DNA of 13,112 nt, from the NCBI GenBank assembly GCA_934215455.1, contig CAKPZX010000042.1:1-13112 (forward strand). The letters run 5' to 3'. The translations under genes and the position numbers were made by a program. Positions 1-7,452 of the stretch are shown piece after piece. This DNA is from an uncultured Streptococcus sp. (lineage in GTDB: Bacteria; Bacillota; Bacilli; Lactobacillales; Streptococcaceae). Under the pieces are notes generated by a model. That model was not told the origin of the DNA and searched no databases. It worked only from the letters and a program-made list of their open reading frames with translations. Every line of letters begins with the position of its first letter. The first letter of the stretch is position 1.

Positions 1-1985
1 GCTAAGCGAATCTTGTACCATTCATTGCGCGGGTAGACGATTTCATTGCCATCAAATTGGATGGTCAATTCATCTTGCTTGGATTCCGTATATTTTCCCG
101 GGAGAAGATCGGTAATGTAGCCAATATCTCCATTAAAGACATTGCTTTCTGCATCATTGACCAGATGGATGACCTTATCCCCATCGCGGTATTGGCAGTC
201 TGGCGAGTCAAAGACCACCTGATCTTTGACAGCTGGATTGAGAAGGTCTTGCATGAGCGTATTGATATTGTCAATGCCGGCCTGGCCCTTGTACATAGGT
301 GCCAAGACTTGGATATCTCGTGCAGGGATCTGACTGCGAAGGGCAGCAGAAGTGATTTGTTCGATCATTTTAGGGATATGTTCGCTTCCAGCTTCGAAAT
401 AAGAGCGGTCAGCTTTTCGTTCTGTGAAATCTTGAGGGAGCTTGCCTTGGCGAATGTCTCCTGCTAGGGAGACAATGGTCGAGTCCTCACTCTGACGGAA
501 AATATGCTCCAATTTGGTCTGAGGGATGCTCGGGATCTGCAAGAGATCAGCCAAGACCTGACCAGGACTGACAGATGGTAATTGGTCGGCATCTCCCACA
601 ATCAAGAGTTTCGTATCCGTTGCAATATTGCTGAGTAATTGATTAGCCAGCCAGGTATCGACCATGGAAAATTCGTCCACAATGATAAAGTCTGCGTCTA
701 AATAGTCATCCAAGTGGCTGGTGTCATCATCTCCTGTCATCCCCAAATGGCGGTGGATGGTGGCACTCGGAAGTCCTGTCAGCTCATTCATGCGCCTAGC
801 TGCCCGTCCTGTTGGGGCAGCCAAGAGGATCGGCAGGTCTTGTTTCTTGCGAAGATCCAGCTGGTGGAGTTGGGCATAGACGCTGATCATCCCATTGATA
901 ACAGTGGTCTTTCCTGTCCCTGGTCCCCCAGTGAGGATAAAGACCTTGTTTTGAATCGCTTGGTGAATCGCCTCTTTTTGAATCGCATCGTAGCGAATCC
1001 CCAGATCTTTTTCAACCGCCTCAATCGCCTGGTTGATTTTCTCAGGGTCAAATGAAGCTTGCTTTCCTTTTTCTAGGAGGCGACCGATATGACTGCGAAT
1101 CCCTTCCTCCGCAAAGAAGAGGCTATTGTCAAAGATCTTGGTATCTATGTTTTGGACCTTGTCTTCCTCGATGAGGCGTCCTAATTCTTGGGCGACAGTG
1201 GAAGGGTCCAATTCTACTGGACGAGCGGATTCCAACAGGTCAATGGTATAGCGCAGGAGGTCCTTGGCTTCGATATAGGTATTTCCAGTCTCGATAGAGT
1301 AGCTAAAAAGGCTGTGGATCAGGCCCGCGCGGAACCGCTCAGGGGCGTCACTTGCAATCCCCAATTCTTCGGCTAGTTGGTCCGCGATTTTAAAGCCCAT
1401 GCCTTGGATATCTTCCACCAATCGGTAGGGCTGTTGCTCCACGATCTGGAGGGTTTCTTCCTTGTAGAAATCCTGGATCTGAAAGGCCAATTTATTGGGA
1501 ATGCCATAATTGGCGAGTTGGGCGAGAATGCGCTCTGTTCCGTAATTCTGACGGAGTTTTTCCACAAAAGCCAGGCGATTTTTCTTGGAGAGACCTGTGA
1601 TTTCTTCTAATTTTTCAGGGGCCTCCAAAATTTTGTCAATGGTATCGTCCCCATAGAGGTCCACGATTTTTTGGGCTGTTTTGAGACCAATTCCTTTGAA
1701 GTGATCGCTGGAAAAATATTTCACCAAGCCCTTGCTAGAGGGTTTGGCACGTTCATAGCGACTGATTTTGAGCTGCTCTCCGTATTTGGGATGATGGACC
1801 AGCTCTCCCCAGAAGGTGTAGTCTTCGCCTTCCATGATATCTGCCATGGTTCCTGTCACAATAATCTCAAAATCATCAAAGTCTTCGGCATCGGTATCGC
1901 TAATGTCGAGCAAGAGGATTCGAAAAAAACTGCTGGGATTTTCAAAAATAATGCGCTCAATAGTACCAGAAAAATAATATTCCAT
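1..1985 (-). CDS. recD2: RecD2 family ATP-dependent DNA helicase (SF1B), C-terminus cut by window edge
   Basis: A minus-strand frame reads open from ATG at 1985 to the left edge (661 codons) with no stop. It encodes a 5'-3' DNA helicase of the RecD2/TraA type, which acts in DNA repair and replication-fork upkeep without RecBC. The N-terminal third has helix-hairpin-helix-like segments (FKGIGLKTA and following). Walker A GGPGTGKT is at residues 353-360, Walker B-like VDEFSMVD has D437-E438, and GDADQLPSVSPGQ follows. The last visible part (GDKVIHLVND, FNGDIGYI) is the SH3-like insertion and start of the C-terminal helicase domain. Streptococcal RecD2 is roughly 800 residues as I recall it, so over 100 are missing. 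A second in-frame ATG directly upstream (1988) is equally possible; AAGGA lies 5 bases before that ATG and 8 before the chosen one. It is third in the apparent rnhC-lepB-recD2 operon. Confidence 0.95.
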   Translation of the reverse strand, partial: MEYYFSGTIERIIFENPSSFFRILLLDISDTDAEDFDDFEIIVTGTMADIMEGEDYTFWGELVHHPKYGEQLKISRYERAKPSSKGLVKYFSSDHFKGIGLKTAQKIVDLYGDDTIDKILEAPEKLEEITGLSKKNRLAFVEKLRQNYGTERILAQLANYGIPNKLAFQIQDFYKEETLQIVEQQPYRLVEDIQGMGFKIADQLAEELGIASDAPERFRAGLIHSLFSYSIETGNTYIEAKDLLRYTIDLLESARPVELDPSTVAQELGRLIEEDKVQNIDTKIFDNSLFFAEEGIRSHIGRLLEKGKQASFDPEKINQAIEAVEKDLGIRYDAIQKEAIHQAIQNKVFILTGGPGTGKTTVINGMISVYAQLHQLDLRKKQDLPILLAAPTGRAARRMNELTGLPSATIHRHLGMTGDDDTSHLDDYLDADFIIVDEFSMVDTWLANQLLSNIATDTKLLIVGDADQLPSVSPGQVLADLLQIPSIPQTKLEHIFRQSEDSTIVSLAGDIRQGKLPQDFTERKADRSYFEAGSEHIPKMIEQITSAALRSQIPARDIQVLAPMYKGQAGIDNINTLMQDLLNPAVKDQVVFDSPDCQYRDGDKVIHLVNDAESNVFNGDIGYITDLLPGKYTESKQDELTIQFDGNEIVYPRNEWYKIRL

Positions 1986-2008
1986 CATTTCTTTCCTTTT
2001 TATAAAGC

Positions 2009-2036
2009 GAGGCTGGGACATACTTGTCTCAGCCTC
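2009..2036 (-). terminator. GAGGCTG-type hairpin between lepB and recD2 (possible attenuator)
   Basis: An 11-bp inverted repeat (arms 2009-2019 and 2026-2036) lies in the 67-base gap between the lepB stop and the recD2 start. On the minus strand, the direction of transcription, it has one A-C mismatch and is followed by GCTTTATAAAAAGG rather than a T-run. It is therefore a weak or partial terminator at best. It belongs to the same hairpin family as the one at 13037-13064. Confidence 0.5.
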
Positions 2037-2052
2037 AGTCTGTTAATCTATA

Positions 2053-2703
2053 CTAATAAGTTTTGAAAGGGTAGATAGGCCATAGTCTAAAGACGGCTTG
2101 CCCTTTGATTTGTTCTTTCTTGAAAGCTCCGACCTGACGGCTATCTTTTGAAACGATCCGGTCATCTCCAAGTAGGAGGTATTCATCGTCGAGCAACTTC
2201 AAGGTAAATTTAGGATTGCCATCCTTGTCTACAGTAAAAGCTTGAGCTGTATTGGCCAATTGGCGGAAGAGTTCTCCGTTTTCTTCAAAGCCTTTTCCAG
2301 TGTAGGTCGATTGCAATTTATCTTTTTTGAAACGAGCGATGTAGTCTTTCAAATAGGGCTCATTGGTCTTTTTCCCATTGATGTAAAGGGTATCGTTGTC
2401 GTATTGAATGGTATCTCCAGGAAGACCGATGACCCGTTTGACGATGTCCTTGGTCTTGCCGTCGTCGTCTTTTTCACTGGCAACGACAATGTCGAAACGA
2501 TCAATCGAAAGGTGGTTGACCACAAGGAGGTACTCGCTATCTGCTAGGGTTGGATCCATCGAATGGCCATCCACCTTGACAGGAGCCCAGAGGTAAATGC
2601 GAGAGGCGATGATGAGACCAACGATGATACTGAAGAGGCCCCATTCTTTAAGGAATCTCACCACTGGTGAGCTAGATGTATGTTTTGAACTTCTTTTTGA
2701 CAT
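2053..2703 (-). CDS. lepB: Signal peptidase I (type I leader peptidase)
   Basis: A 216-residue membrane serine protease that cuts signal peptides from exported proteins at the outer face of the cytoplasmic membrane. One N-terminal membrane segment lies at about residues 21-39, after a basic Ser-rich cytoplasmic tail, giving the N-in/C-out topology of Gram-positive enzymes. The family S26 Ser/Lys dyad is visible: S48 in GHSMDPTL and K89 in KRVIGLPGD. The C-terminal LLGDDR...SKDSR box is also present. Length is close to the usual streptococcal LepB (about 200). The ATG at 2703 lies 3 bases after the rnhC stop, and an AGAAAG ribosome site falls in the end of rnhC, so translation is probably coupled to rnhC. 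A second type I peptidase elsewhere in the genome is possible. Confidence 0.97.
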   Translation of the reverse strand: MSKRSSKHTSSSPVVRFLKEWGLFSIIVGLIIASRIYLWAPVKVDGHSMDPTLADSEYLLVVNHLSIDRFDIVVASEKDDDGKTKDIVKRVIGLPGDTIQYDNDTLYINGKKTNEPYLKDYIARFKKDKLQSTYTGKGFEENGELFRQLANTAQAFTVDKDGNPKFTLKLLDDEYLLLGDDRIVSKDSRQVGAFKKEQIKGQAVFRLWPIYPFKTY

Positions 2704-2706
2704 AAC

Positions 2707-3606
2707 TTATCTTTCTAGTAATTTCTTTGCTTTTTCTGTGTTTTTAAAATGGAGTTTGGCACAATAATCCAGAGCTTTCATCCCGTAGGTCTGAAGCAAT
2801 TTAGCGGCCACTTGATCTGACTTCGCCCCTGCTCCACTAGGGAGATTAAAGCCCAGTTCTTTGCCCAGATCTTCCAGATTTTGAAGGAAGAGATTGCGGG
2901 CAATGATGGAACTAACCGCAACAGCTAAATACTTACCTTCTGCTTTTTCTTCCAACTCAATGGCTTGAGTGACCTGATTTTTTTCAGCTTTTACGTATTT
3001 TTGGTAGTTTTTAGCCGTCGTAAAGGCATCGATCACAATTCGCTCTGCTTGGACTCCTTTATTTAATAGAAGATAAATGGCCTGATTGTGCAGGGCCACT
3101 TTGACCGAAACAGCATTGTAGCCAGAAGCAATGACTTCATTGTACTTCTTTGGAGACAATAAGAGTGCTTGGTGCTGGATGTTTTCCTCAAGGAGAGGAG
3201 CCAATTGCTGAATTTTTCGATCATCCAAGGTCTTTGAATCCCCAACACCGAGCTTTTTGAGCCAGTCGTGCTGGTCAGGTGTGACAAAGGATGCAACGAC
3301 GGTGAGTCCACCAAAATAAGAGCCGTTTCCAACCTCGTCGGTTCCGATCATGGCTAAATCTTGTCCTGCAGATGAAGTAGTAGAACCTTTAGGGTTCTCA
3401 GCATCTTGCCCGAAAAAGGCCAGGTAAGGAGTAAGGTCATTGCCCTGGAGCAAGACTTTTCCAGACTTGTAGATCGAAACGGTCGCTCCCTCTAGTCGAA
3501 AGAAATAATCCATATGAGGGTTCTTGCTTTGAGAGAGAGAACGGCGATAGGTATGGACAAAATCAAGGATTTGCTCCTGTGTTGGAGTGAGTGTCATACT
3601 TTCCAT
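2707..3606 (-). CDS. rnhC: Ribonuclease HIII
   Basis: A 299-residue type 2 RNase H of the HIII class, which cleaves the RNA strand of RNA-DNA hybrids such as R-loops. The N-terminal about 75 residues form the TBP-like substrate-binding domain typical of HIII. The catalytic domain opens with [14 protein letters not shown] (D90, E91), followed by VIDAF (D193) and [12 protein letters not shown] (E223), matching the DEDE active-site pattern. I chose ATG at 3606 because the protein then begins MESMTLTP, like streptococcal homologues. A GTG at 3612 and an ATG at 3597 are alternatives. No Shine-Dalgarno precedes 3606, and the promoter -10 box ends only 7 bases upstream, so the message may be leaderless. 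It is the first gene of the rnhC-lepB-recD2 unit. Confidence 0.95.
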   Translation of the reverse strand: MESMTLTPTQEQILDFVHTYRRSLSQSKNPHMDYFFRLEGATVSIYKSGKVLLQGNDLTPYLAFFGQDAENPKGSTTSSAGQDLAMIGTDEVGNGSYFGGLTVVASFVTPDQHDWLKKLGVGDSKTLDDRKIQQLAPLLEENIQHQALLLSPKKYNEVIASGYNAVSVKVALHNQAIYLLLNKGVQAERIVIDAFTTAKNYQKYVKAEKNQVTQAIELEEKAEGKYLAVAVSSIIARNLFLQNLEDLGKELGFNLPSGAGAKSDQVAAKLLQTYGMKALDYCAKLHFKNTEKAKKLLER

Positions 3607-3613
3607 AACCACT

Positions 3614-3622
3614 ATTGTACCA
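3614..3622 (-). promoter_or_regulatory. rnhC operon promoter (extended -10)
   Basis: On the minus strand TGG-TACAAT is an extended -10 (hexamer 3619 to 3614). No good -35 is seen at 16-18 bases. Counting 7 bases downstream puts the transcription start at about 3606, the A of the chosen rnhC ATG. Confidence 0.6.
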
Positions 3623-3696
3623 CAAATTCAGGGAGAGAGGGAGCAAAAAGAAAGAAAGAATCCACTGGAAAATCCCTGTGAAGAGGGGCTTTGCTA

Positions 3697-3725
3697 CTGA
3701 CAAAGCTAGCCTTTTTTGGTATAAT
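3697..3725 (+). promoter_or_regulatory. zapA-cvpA-mutS2 promoter
   Basis: CTGACA (3697-3702), a 17-base spacer, then TATAAT (3720-3725) preceded by TGG, making an extended -10. Predicted start is about 3732, so the zapA ribosome site GAGGTGA (3731-3737) would lie at the very 5' end of the mRNA. It diverges from the rnhC promoter about 100 bases away. Confidence 0.8.
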
Positions 3726-3742
3726 ACCGTGAGGTGATTTTT

Positions 3743-4033
3743 ATGGCGAGCTTAAATAGATATAAATTTACATTTGGAAATAAAGCGCTCACTTTAACAA
3801 CCAACCATGATAATTTGTTTATGGAAGAAGTCGAACGTGTTGCGAAAGAAAAATACCAAGCAATTAAGGAACAAATGCCAGAGGCAGATGATGAAACCAT
3901 CGCGATCTTATTGGCAGTAAACAGTTTGTCCATGCAACTGAATCGCGAGATCGAGTTTGACGACAAAGAAAAAGAATTAGATGATTTTCGTCGCAAGGCT
4001 TTAGACGACTTAAAGGATAAATCATCCAAATAA
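3743..4033 (+). CDS. zapA: Cell division protein ZapA (FtsZ-ring associated)
   Basis: A 96-residue protein of the ZapA family, which bundles and stabilises FtsZ filaments at midcell. The N-terminal part (KFTFGNKALTL, then DNLFMEEVERVA) matches the globular head. The remainder is helical and charged (LNREIEFDDKEKELDDF), consistent with the ZapA coiled-coil dimer arm. I chose ATG at 3743 because GAGGTGA lies 5 bases upstream; a GTG at 3734 would start inside that ribosome site. Its place between divergent rnhC and downstream cvpA-mutS2 is a conserved Firmicute arrangement and supports the call. The family is short and divergent, so function rests on similarity and context. Confidence 0.88.
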   Translation: MASLNRYKFTFGNKALTLTTNHDNLFMEEVERVAKEKYQAIKEQMPEADDETIAILLAVNSLSMQLNREIEFDDKEKELDDFRRKALDDLKDKSSK

Positions 4034-4043
4034 GAGGAGATAC

Positions 4044-4598
4044 ATGTTAACTTTCTTAATCTTATTGATTTTGGCATGGAGCTTTTATATTGGCTATGCA
4101 AGAGGGATTATCCTCCAGTCCTATTACTTTCTAGTGACCTTAGTGGCCCTCTTGATTGCAGGTGGTAGCTACAAGGGACTGGCCAAGGTGTTGTCTCTAT
4201 GGGTTCCTTTTTCGAGTCCCACCCAGCAATCGGTGAATTATTTTTATGCCAACCGCTACCTATTTCAATTAGATGACATCTTTTATGCAGGTTTAGCTTA
4301 TGTGTTGATTTTTGCGATGATCTACCTGATTGGTCGTGTGATTGGGATCTTTATGCACTTGGTACCTCAGCCAGAAAAACTGGAGGATCGCAAGTATCAA
4401 ATTGGAGCGGGTGTGATCGCCTTCGTGATAACTCTCTTGGTCATCCAGATGGGCTTGACTGTTCTCTCAACGGTTCCCATGGCTTCCATCCAAAATAGAC
4501 TAAATGCAAGTGGATTGATCCGCTTTATCATCCTTCATACCCCGATCAGTTCCAGTTTGTTCCACAACTTGTGGGTGACTGCGATCATCGGAGCTTAA
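4044..4598 (+). CDS. cvpA: CvpA family membrane protein
   Basis: A 184-residue integral membrane protein of the CvpA (colicin V production) family. Hydrophobic segments lie at about residues 2-20, 28-50, 75-105 and 118-145, giving about four membrane spans with short loops. The first span carries the family-like FYIGYARGI motif. The biochemical role in streptococci is not established; in Enterobacteria the family is linked to colicin V export and envelope stress tolerance. GAGGAG at 4034-4039 starts right after the zapA stop (10-base gap), so the two genes are co-transcribed. Its stop codon overlaps the ribosome site of the 18-codon leader ORF that follows. The family call is firm; the function is not. 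Confidence 0.9.
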   Translation: MLTFLILLILAWSFYIGYARGIILQSYYFLVTLVALLIAGGSYKGLAKVLSLWVPFSSPTQQSVNYFYANRYLFQLDDIFYAGLAYVLIFAMIYLIGRVIGIFMHLVPQPEKLEDRKYQIGAGVIAFVITLLVIQMGLTVLSTVPMASIQNRLNASGLIRFIILHTPISSSLFHNLWVTAIIGA

Positions 4599-4607
4599 GG
4601 AGCAAAA

Positions 4608-4664
4608 ATGAAGAAAGGAGTGAGACAAGTCCGATTTAAGGAAGGACGCTCACTTTTTTTGTAG
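4608..4664 (+). CDS. 18-codon candidate leader peptide ahead of mutS2
   Basis: ATG at 4608 to TAG at 4662 encodes [19 protein letters not shown] full AAGGAG (4597-4602) sits 5 bases upstream and overlaps the cvpA stop codon, so terminating ribosomes could reinitiate here. The ORF spans the whole terminator hairpin at 4619-4660. Its own stop (TAG, 4662-4664) forms the first bases of the mutS2 ribosome site TAGGAG. This layout resembles leader peptides that control transcription attenuation. The peptide is basic (K2, K3, R6, R9, K11, R14). It has no recognised homologue, and translation is inferred only from the ribosome site and position. Confidence 0.5.
   Translation: MKKGVRQVRFKEGRSLFL
4619..4660 (+). 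terminator. Terminator/attenuator hairpin between cvpA and mutS2
   Basis: AGTGAG (4619-4624) pairs with CTCACT (4649-4654). Inside it GTCC (4629-4632) pairs with GGAC (4644-4647). Seven T residues follow (4654-4660). No promoter fits in the 11 bases between this and the mutS2 ATG, so mutS2 must be reached by read-through. Confidence 0.75.
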
Positions 4665-4671
4665 GAGAAAC

Positions 4672-7011
4672 ATGAATAAAAAAATCTTAGATATTCTGGA
4701 GTTTGACAAGGTCAAGCAACTCTTTGAACCCTATCTACAGACAGAACAAGGGGAGATGGAGCTAGCAGCCCTTACTCCAACTGATAAAAAAGAAAGCATC
4801 GAAACGGCCTTTAGGGAGCTAGAAGATATGGAGCAGATCCTCTTGGAAGAGCCTCGCTTTGCCGTGTCGACCATTCAAGATGTCCGTCCAGTGGCCAAGC
4901 GTTTGGAGATGGAGGCATCCCTCAATATCGATGAATTACTAGCGCTAAAAGCTGTTCTTCGGGTGACACATGAGCTTAAGGATTTCTACGACAACTTGGA
5001 AAATGTCCGTCTGGAAAGGCTCAATCGCCTCTTTGACAACTTGGTGGATTTACCACGCCTACAAGGTGGGCTTCAAGCTATCAACGAAGGAGGCTTTGTC
5101 GAGTCTTTTGCCAGCGAAAAATTGTCCAAAATCCGTCGCCGAATCCAGGAAAATGAACACCAGGTCAGAGAGATTCTCCAAGACCTGCTGAAAAGCAAGG
5201 CCGATATGTTGGCGGATGCTGTGATTGCTAGTCGGAATGGCCGCAATGTTCTACCAGTAAAAAACACCTATCGTAACCGAATTGCAGGGGTGGTCCACGA
5301 TATCTCAGCCAGCGGGAATACCGTTTATATCGAGCCTCGGGCAGTCGTCAATCTTAATGAAGAAATTGCCAACCATCGGGCCGATGAACGGTATGAAATC
5401 ATTCAGATTCTGGAGGAATTGTCTGACACCCTGCGCCCTCACGCAGCAGAGGTTGCAAATAACGCTTGGATTATCGGTCACTTGGACTTGATCAAAGCCA
5501 AGTATCGCTTTATGCGCGATTGTAAGGCAGTGGTACCAGAGGTTAGTAACAATCGTTCCATTCAGCTCTTGCAACTACGTCATCCCTTGATTGAAAATGC
5601 CGTCGCGAATGACCTGCATTTTACTGAGGACTTGACAGAAATCGTGATTACCGGTCCTAATACAGGGGGGAAAACCATCATGCTAAAAACGCTGGGACTA
5701 GCGCAAATTATGGCCCAGTCTGGTCTTCCCATCCTAGCAGATCCAGGTAGTCGTGTGGGCATCTTCTCACAGGTATTTGCAGATATTGGAGATGAACAAT
5801 CGATCGAGCAGAGCTTGTCGACCTTCTCCAGTCATATGACCAATATCGTATCTATCTTGAATCAAGTGGATACCGCCTCCTTGATCCTTCTGGATGAGTT
5901 GGGGGCTGGAACCGATCCTCAAGAGGGGGCTGGCCTTGCTATTGCCATCCTAGAAGACCTGCGCTTACGCGGGATTAAGACCATGGCAACGACCCACTAT
6001 CCAGAGCTCAAGGCTTACGGGATTGAGACTGCAGGAGTGCAAAATGCTAGTATGGAATTTGATACAGCGAGTCTGCGTCCAACCTATCGCTTCATGCAAG
6101 GAGTTCCTGGTCGTTCGAATGCCTTTGAAATTGCCCGCCGTTTGGGCTTGTCTGAGACCATTATCCAGGATGCCATGAAGATGACCAATACGGATAACGA
6201 TGTCAATCAAATTATTGAAAAATTGGAGGCGCAGACCTTAGAAAGTCGCAAGCGTTTGGATACCATTCAAGAGGTCGAGCAAGAAAATCTCAAATTCAAT
6301 CGTGCTCTTCGAAAACTCTATAACGAACTGACCCGAGAGAGAGAAACAGAGCTCAATAAGGCGAGAGAAGAGGCCAAGGAAATTGTGGACATGGCCCTCT
6401 CAGAGAGTGACCGTATCCTTCAAGGGCTTCACGCCAAATCCCAGTTAAAACCACATGAGATCATTGAGGCCAAGGCTCAGTTGAAAAAACTAGCGCCTGA
6501 GACCGTCGACCTTTCTAAAAACAAGGTCTTGAAAAAAGCCAAAAAGGCGCGTGCTCCTAAGGTAGGAGATGAAATCTTGGTTATCAGCTATGGGCAACGC
6601 GGAACCCTGGTCAAGCAACTCAAAGATGGTCGCTGGGAGGCGCAAGTCGGCTTGATCAAGATGACCTTGGAAGAAAAAGAATTCAACCTTATCAAGGCTG
6701 AAAAAGAAGCCGCTCAACCTAAGAAACGCCAGGTCAATGTTGTAAAGCGCTCGAACACGAGTGGACCGAGAGCACGTCTGGACCTCCGTGGGAAACGCTA
6801 TGAAGAGGCCATGCAAGAGCTAGATGGCTTTATCGATCAGGCCCTGCTCAACAATATGGCCCAAGTCGATATCATCCACGGGATCGGGACGGGAGTTATC
6901 CGTGAAGGGGTGACCAAGTACCTCCGCCGCAACAAACATGTCAAAAGTTTTGAATACGCCCCCCAAAATGCAGGTGGAAGTGGCGCGACTATTGTTACGT
7001 TTAAAGGATAA
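4672..7011 (+). CDS. mutS2: Endonuclease MutS2 (RqcU), MutS-family ATPase with Smr domain
   Basis: A 779-residue MutS2. The N-terminal lever/clamp region covers about residues 1-300. The ABC-type ATPase has Walker A GPNTGGKT at 328-335 and Walker [13 protein letters not shown] at 405-416. A long coiled coil lies at about 510-600, and a KOW-like segment ([14 protein letters not shown]) begins near 630. A complete C-terminal Smr nuclease-type domain has LDLRG at 703-707 and HGIGTG at 736-741. It lacks the MutS mismatch-recognition domain, as expected for MutS2. The family is reported to limit recombination in some bacteria, and in Bacillus subtilis to split collided ribosomes and feed ribosome-associated quality control; which role dominates here cannot be read from sequence. 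It starts at ATG 4672 with TAGGAG at 4662-4667. It is third in the zapA-cvpA-mutS2 unit, behind the terminator and leader ORF. Confidence 0.96.
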   Translation: MNKKILDILEFDKVKQLFEPYLQTEQGEMELAALTPTDKKESIETAFRELEDMEQILLEEPRFAVSTIQDVRPVAKRLEMEASLNIDELLALKAVLRVTHELKDFYDNLENVRLERLNRLFDNLVDLPRLQGGLQAINEGGFVESFASEKLSKIRRRIQENEHQVREILQDLLKSKADMLADAVIASRNGRNVLPVKNTYRNRIAGVVHDISASGNTVYIEPRAVVNLNEEIANHRADERYEIIQILEELSDTLRPHAAEVANNAWIIGHLDLIKAKYRFMRDCKAVVPEVSNNRSIQLLQLRHPLIENAVANDLHFTEDLTEIVITGPNTGGKTIMLKTLGLAQIMAQSGLPILADPGSRVGIFSQVFADIGDEQSIEQSLSTFSSHMTNIVSILNQVDTASLILLDELGAGTDPQEGAGLAIAILEDLRLRGIKTMATTHYPELKAYGIETAGVQNASMEFDTASLRPTYRFMQGVPGRSNAFEIARRLGLSETIIQDAMKMTNTDNDVNQIIEKLEAQTLESRKRLDTIQEVEQENLKFNRALRKLYNELTRERETELNKAREEAKEIVDMALSESDRILQGLHAKSQLKPHEIIEAKAQLKKLAPETVDLSKNKVLKKAKKARAPKVGDEILVISYGQRGTLVKQLKDGRWEAQVGLIKMTLEEKEFNLIKAEKEAAQPKKRQVNVVKRSNTSGPRARLDLRGKRYEEAMQELDGFIDQALLNNMAQVDIIHGIGTGVIREGVTKYLRRNKHVKSFEYAPQNAGGSGATIVTFKG

Positions 7012-7060
7012 GTCAAGCCCTAGCTTTTCATTAGCTAGATTCAGATTGAAGAAAAGTTAT

Positions 7061-7201
7061 CTTAGAAACTTTCCTTAGGTGAGTACGGACGTCAGCGAAC
7101 TTTGAAGAAGTTCCATGACTTAGTTTTGAGCCTAAGGTCTCAAAACTCCCGAGTGACTGAAACAATTGTGTTTCAGTCACTTTTCTCACGGCGGAAAGTT
7201 T
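7061..7201 (+). repeat. 141-base structured repeat, copy 1
   Basis: This copy matches 12824-12964 at 132 of 141 positions with no gaps. It is closed by a terminal inverted repeat: GAAACTTTCC (7065-7074) with GGAAAGTTTC (7193-7202), continued by GTGAG (7079-7083) with CTCAC (7185-7189). Inside are three hairpins. The first is GTCA (7091-7094) with TGAC (7116-7119) around GAACTTT (7097-7103) with GAAGTTC (7107-7113). The second is GTTTTGAG (7123-7130) with CTCAAAAC (7139-7146). The third is GTGACTGAAAC (7153-7163) with GTTTCAGTCAC (7170-7180), followed by TTTT. It begins 50 bases after the mutS2 stop. It is not BOX or RUP as I remember them. It could be a small non-autonomous mobile element, a 3'-end or small RNA, or both. 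Confidence 0.85.
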
Positions 7202-7295
7202 CAGTATATGTTTGAATGAGCCTATTAGTATGTATCAGTTTTAATTATTTTATATCACTTAAGTTGTTTTAAGTAAAAAATTTTATCTACATTCT

Positions 7296-7326
7296 AAATC
7301 CTAGCTGTTTATCAGCTAGGATTTTT
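7296..7326 (+). terminator. Strong intrinsic terminator after mutS2 and repeat copy 1
   Basis: A perfect 12-bp stem (7296-7307 with 7313-7324), five-base loop, ending in T residues to 7326. It would stop transcription from mutS2 and the repeat before the dipeptidase promoter. The A residues on its left could allow weak action in the other direction. Confidence 0.88.
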
Positions 7327-7413
7327 AAAATTTTATAAAATGAAAATATTTGAAAGTTGTTGAAAAGGATTCGCTTTTAAATCTGATTTTCAGTAGGTCC
7401 TCCCTTTTAAAAG

Positions 7414-7422
7414 TGCTATAAT
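7414..7422 (+). promoter_or_regulatory. Dipeptidase gene promoter (extended -10)
   Basis: TGC-TATAAT is a perfect extended -10 with no convincing -35. Predicted start is about 7429, giving a leader of about 24 bases that contains the strong GGGAGG ribosome site (7441-7446). Confidence 0.75.
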
Positions 7423-7452
7423 AGAGGCAATGAATGATTTGGGAGGATACGC

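Larger units (their letters stand above)
7012..7452. other. 441-base intergenic region between mutS2 and the dipeptidase gene
   Basis: No gene is supported here. It holds a weak CTAGCT/AGCTAG hairpin just after the mutS2 stop (7020-7038), the 141-base repeat, an AT-rich stretch (7205-7295) with a small ACTTAA/TTAAGT inverted repeat, a strong terminator at 7296-7326, and the dipeptidase promoter at 7414-7422. Confidence 0.8.

Noticed and set aside
57..2066. Several plus-strand open frames (57-467, 714-1055, 1377-1610, 1671-2066)
   Set aside because: All lie opposite the recD2 frame, which carries a full set of helicase motifs through to the left edge. The plus-strand frames lack ribosome sites and domains.
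3686..3717. GGCTTTG...CAAAG..GCC hairpin followed by six T residues
   Set aside because: It looks like a plus-strand terminator, but no plus-strand gene lies upstream and it overlaps the zapA -35. The predicted transcript starts downstream at about 3732, so it is probably not transcribed.
7020..7038. CTAGCT/AGCTAG hairpin after the mutS2 stop
   Set aside because: Only 6 bp, AT-rich and without a T-run; the strong terminator at 7296-7326 is the better transcript end.
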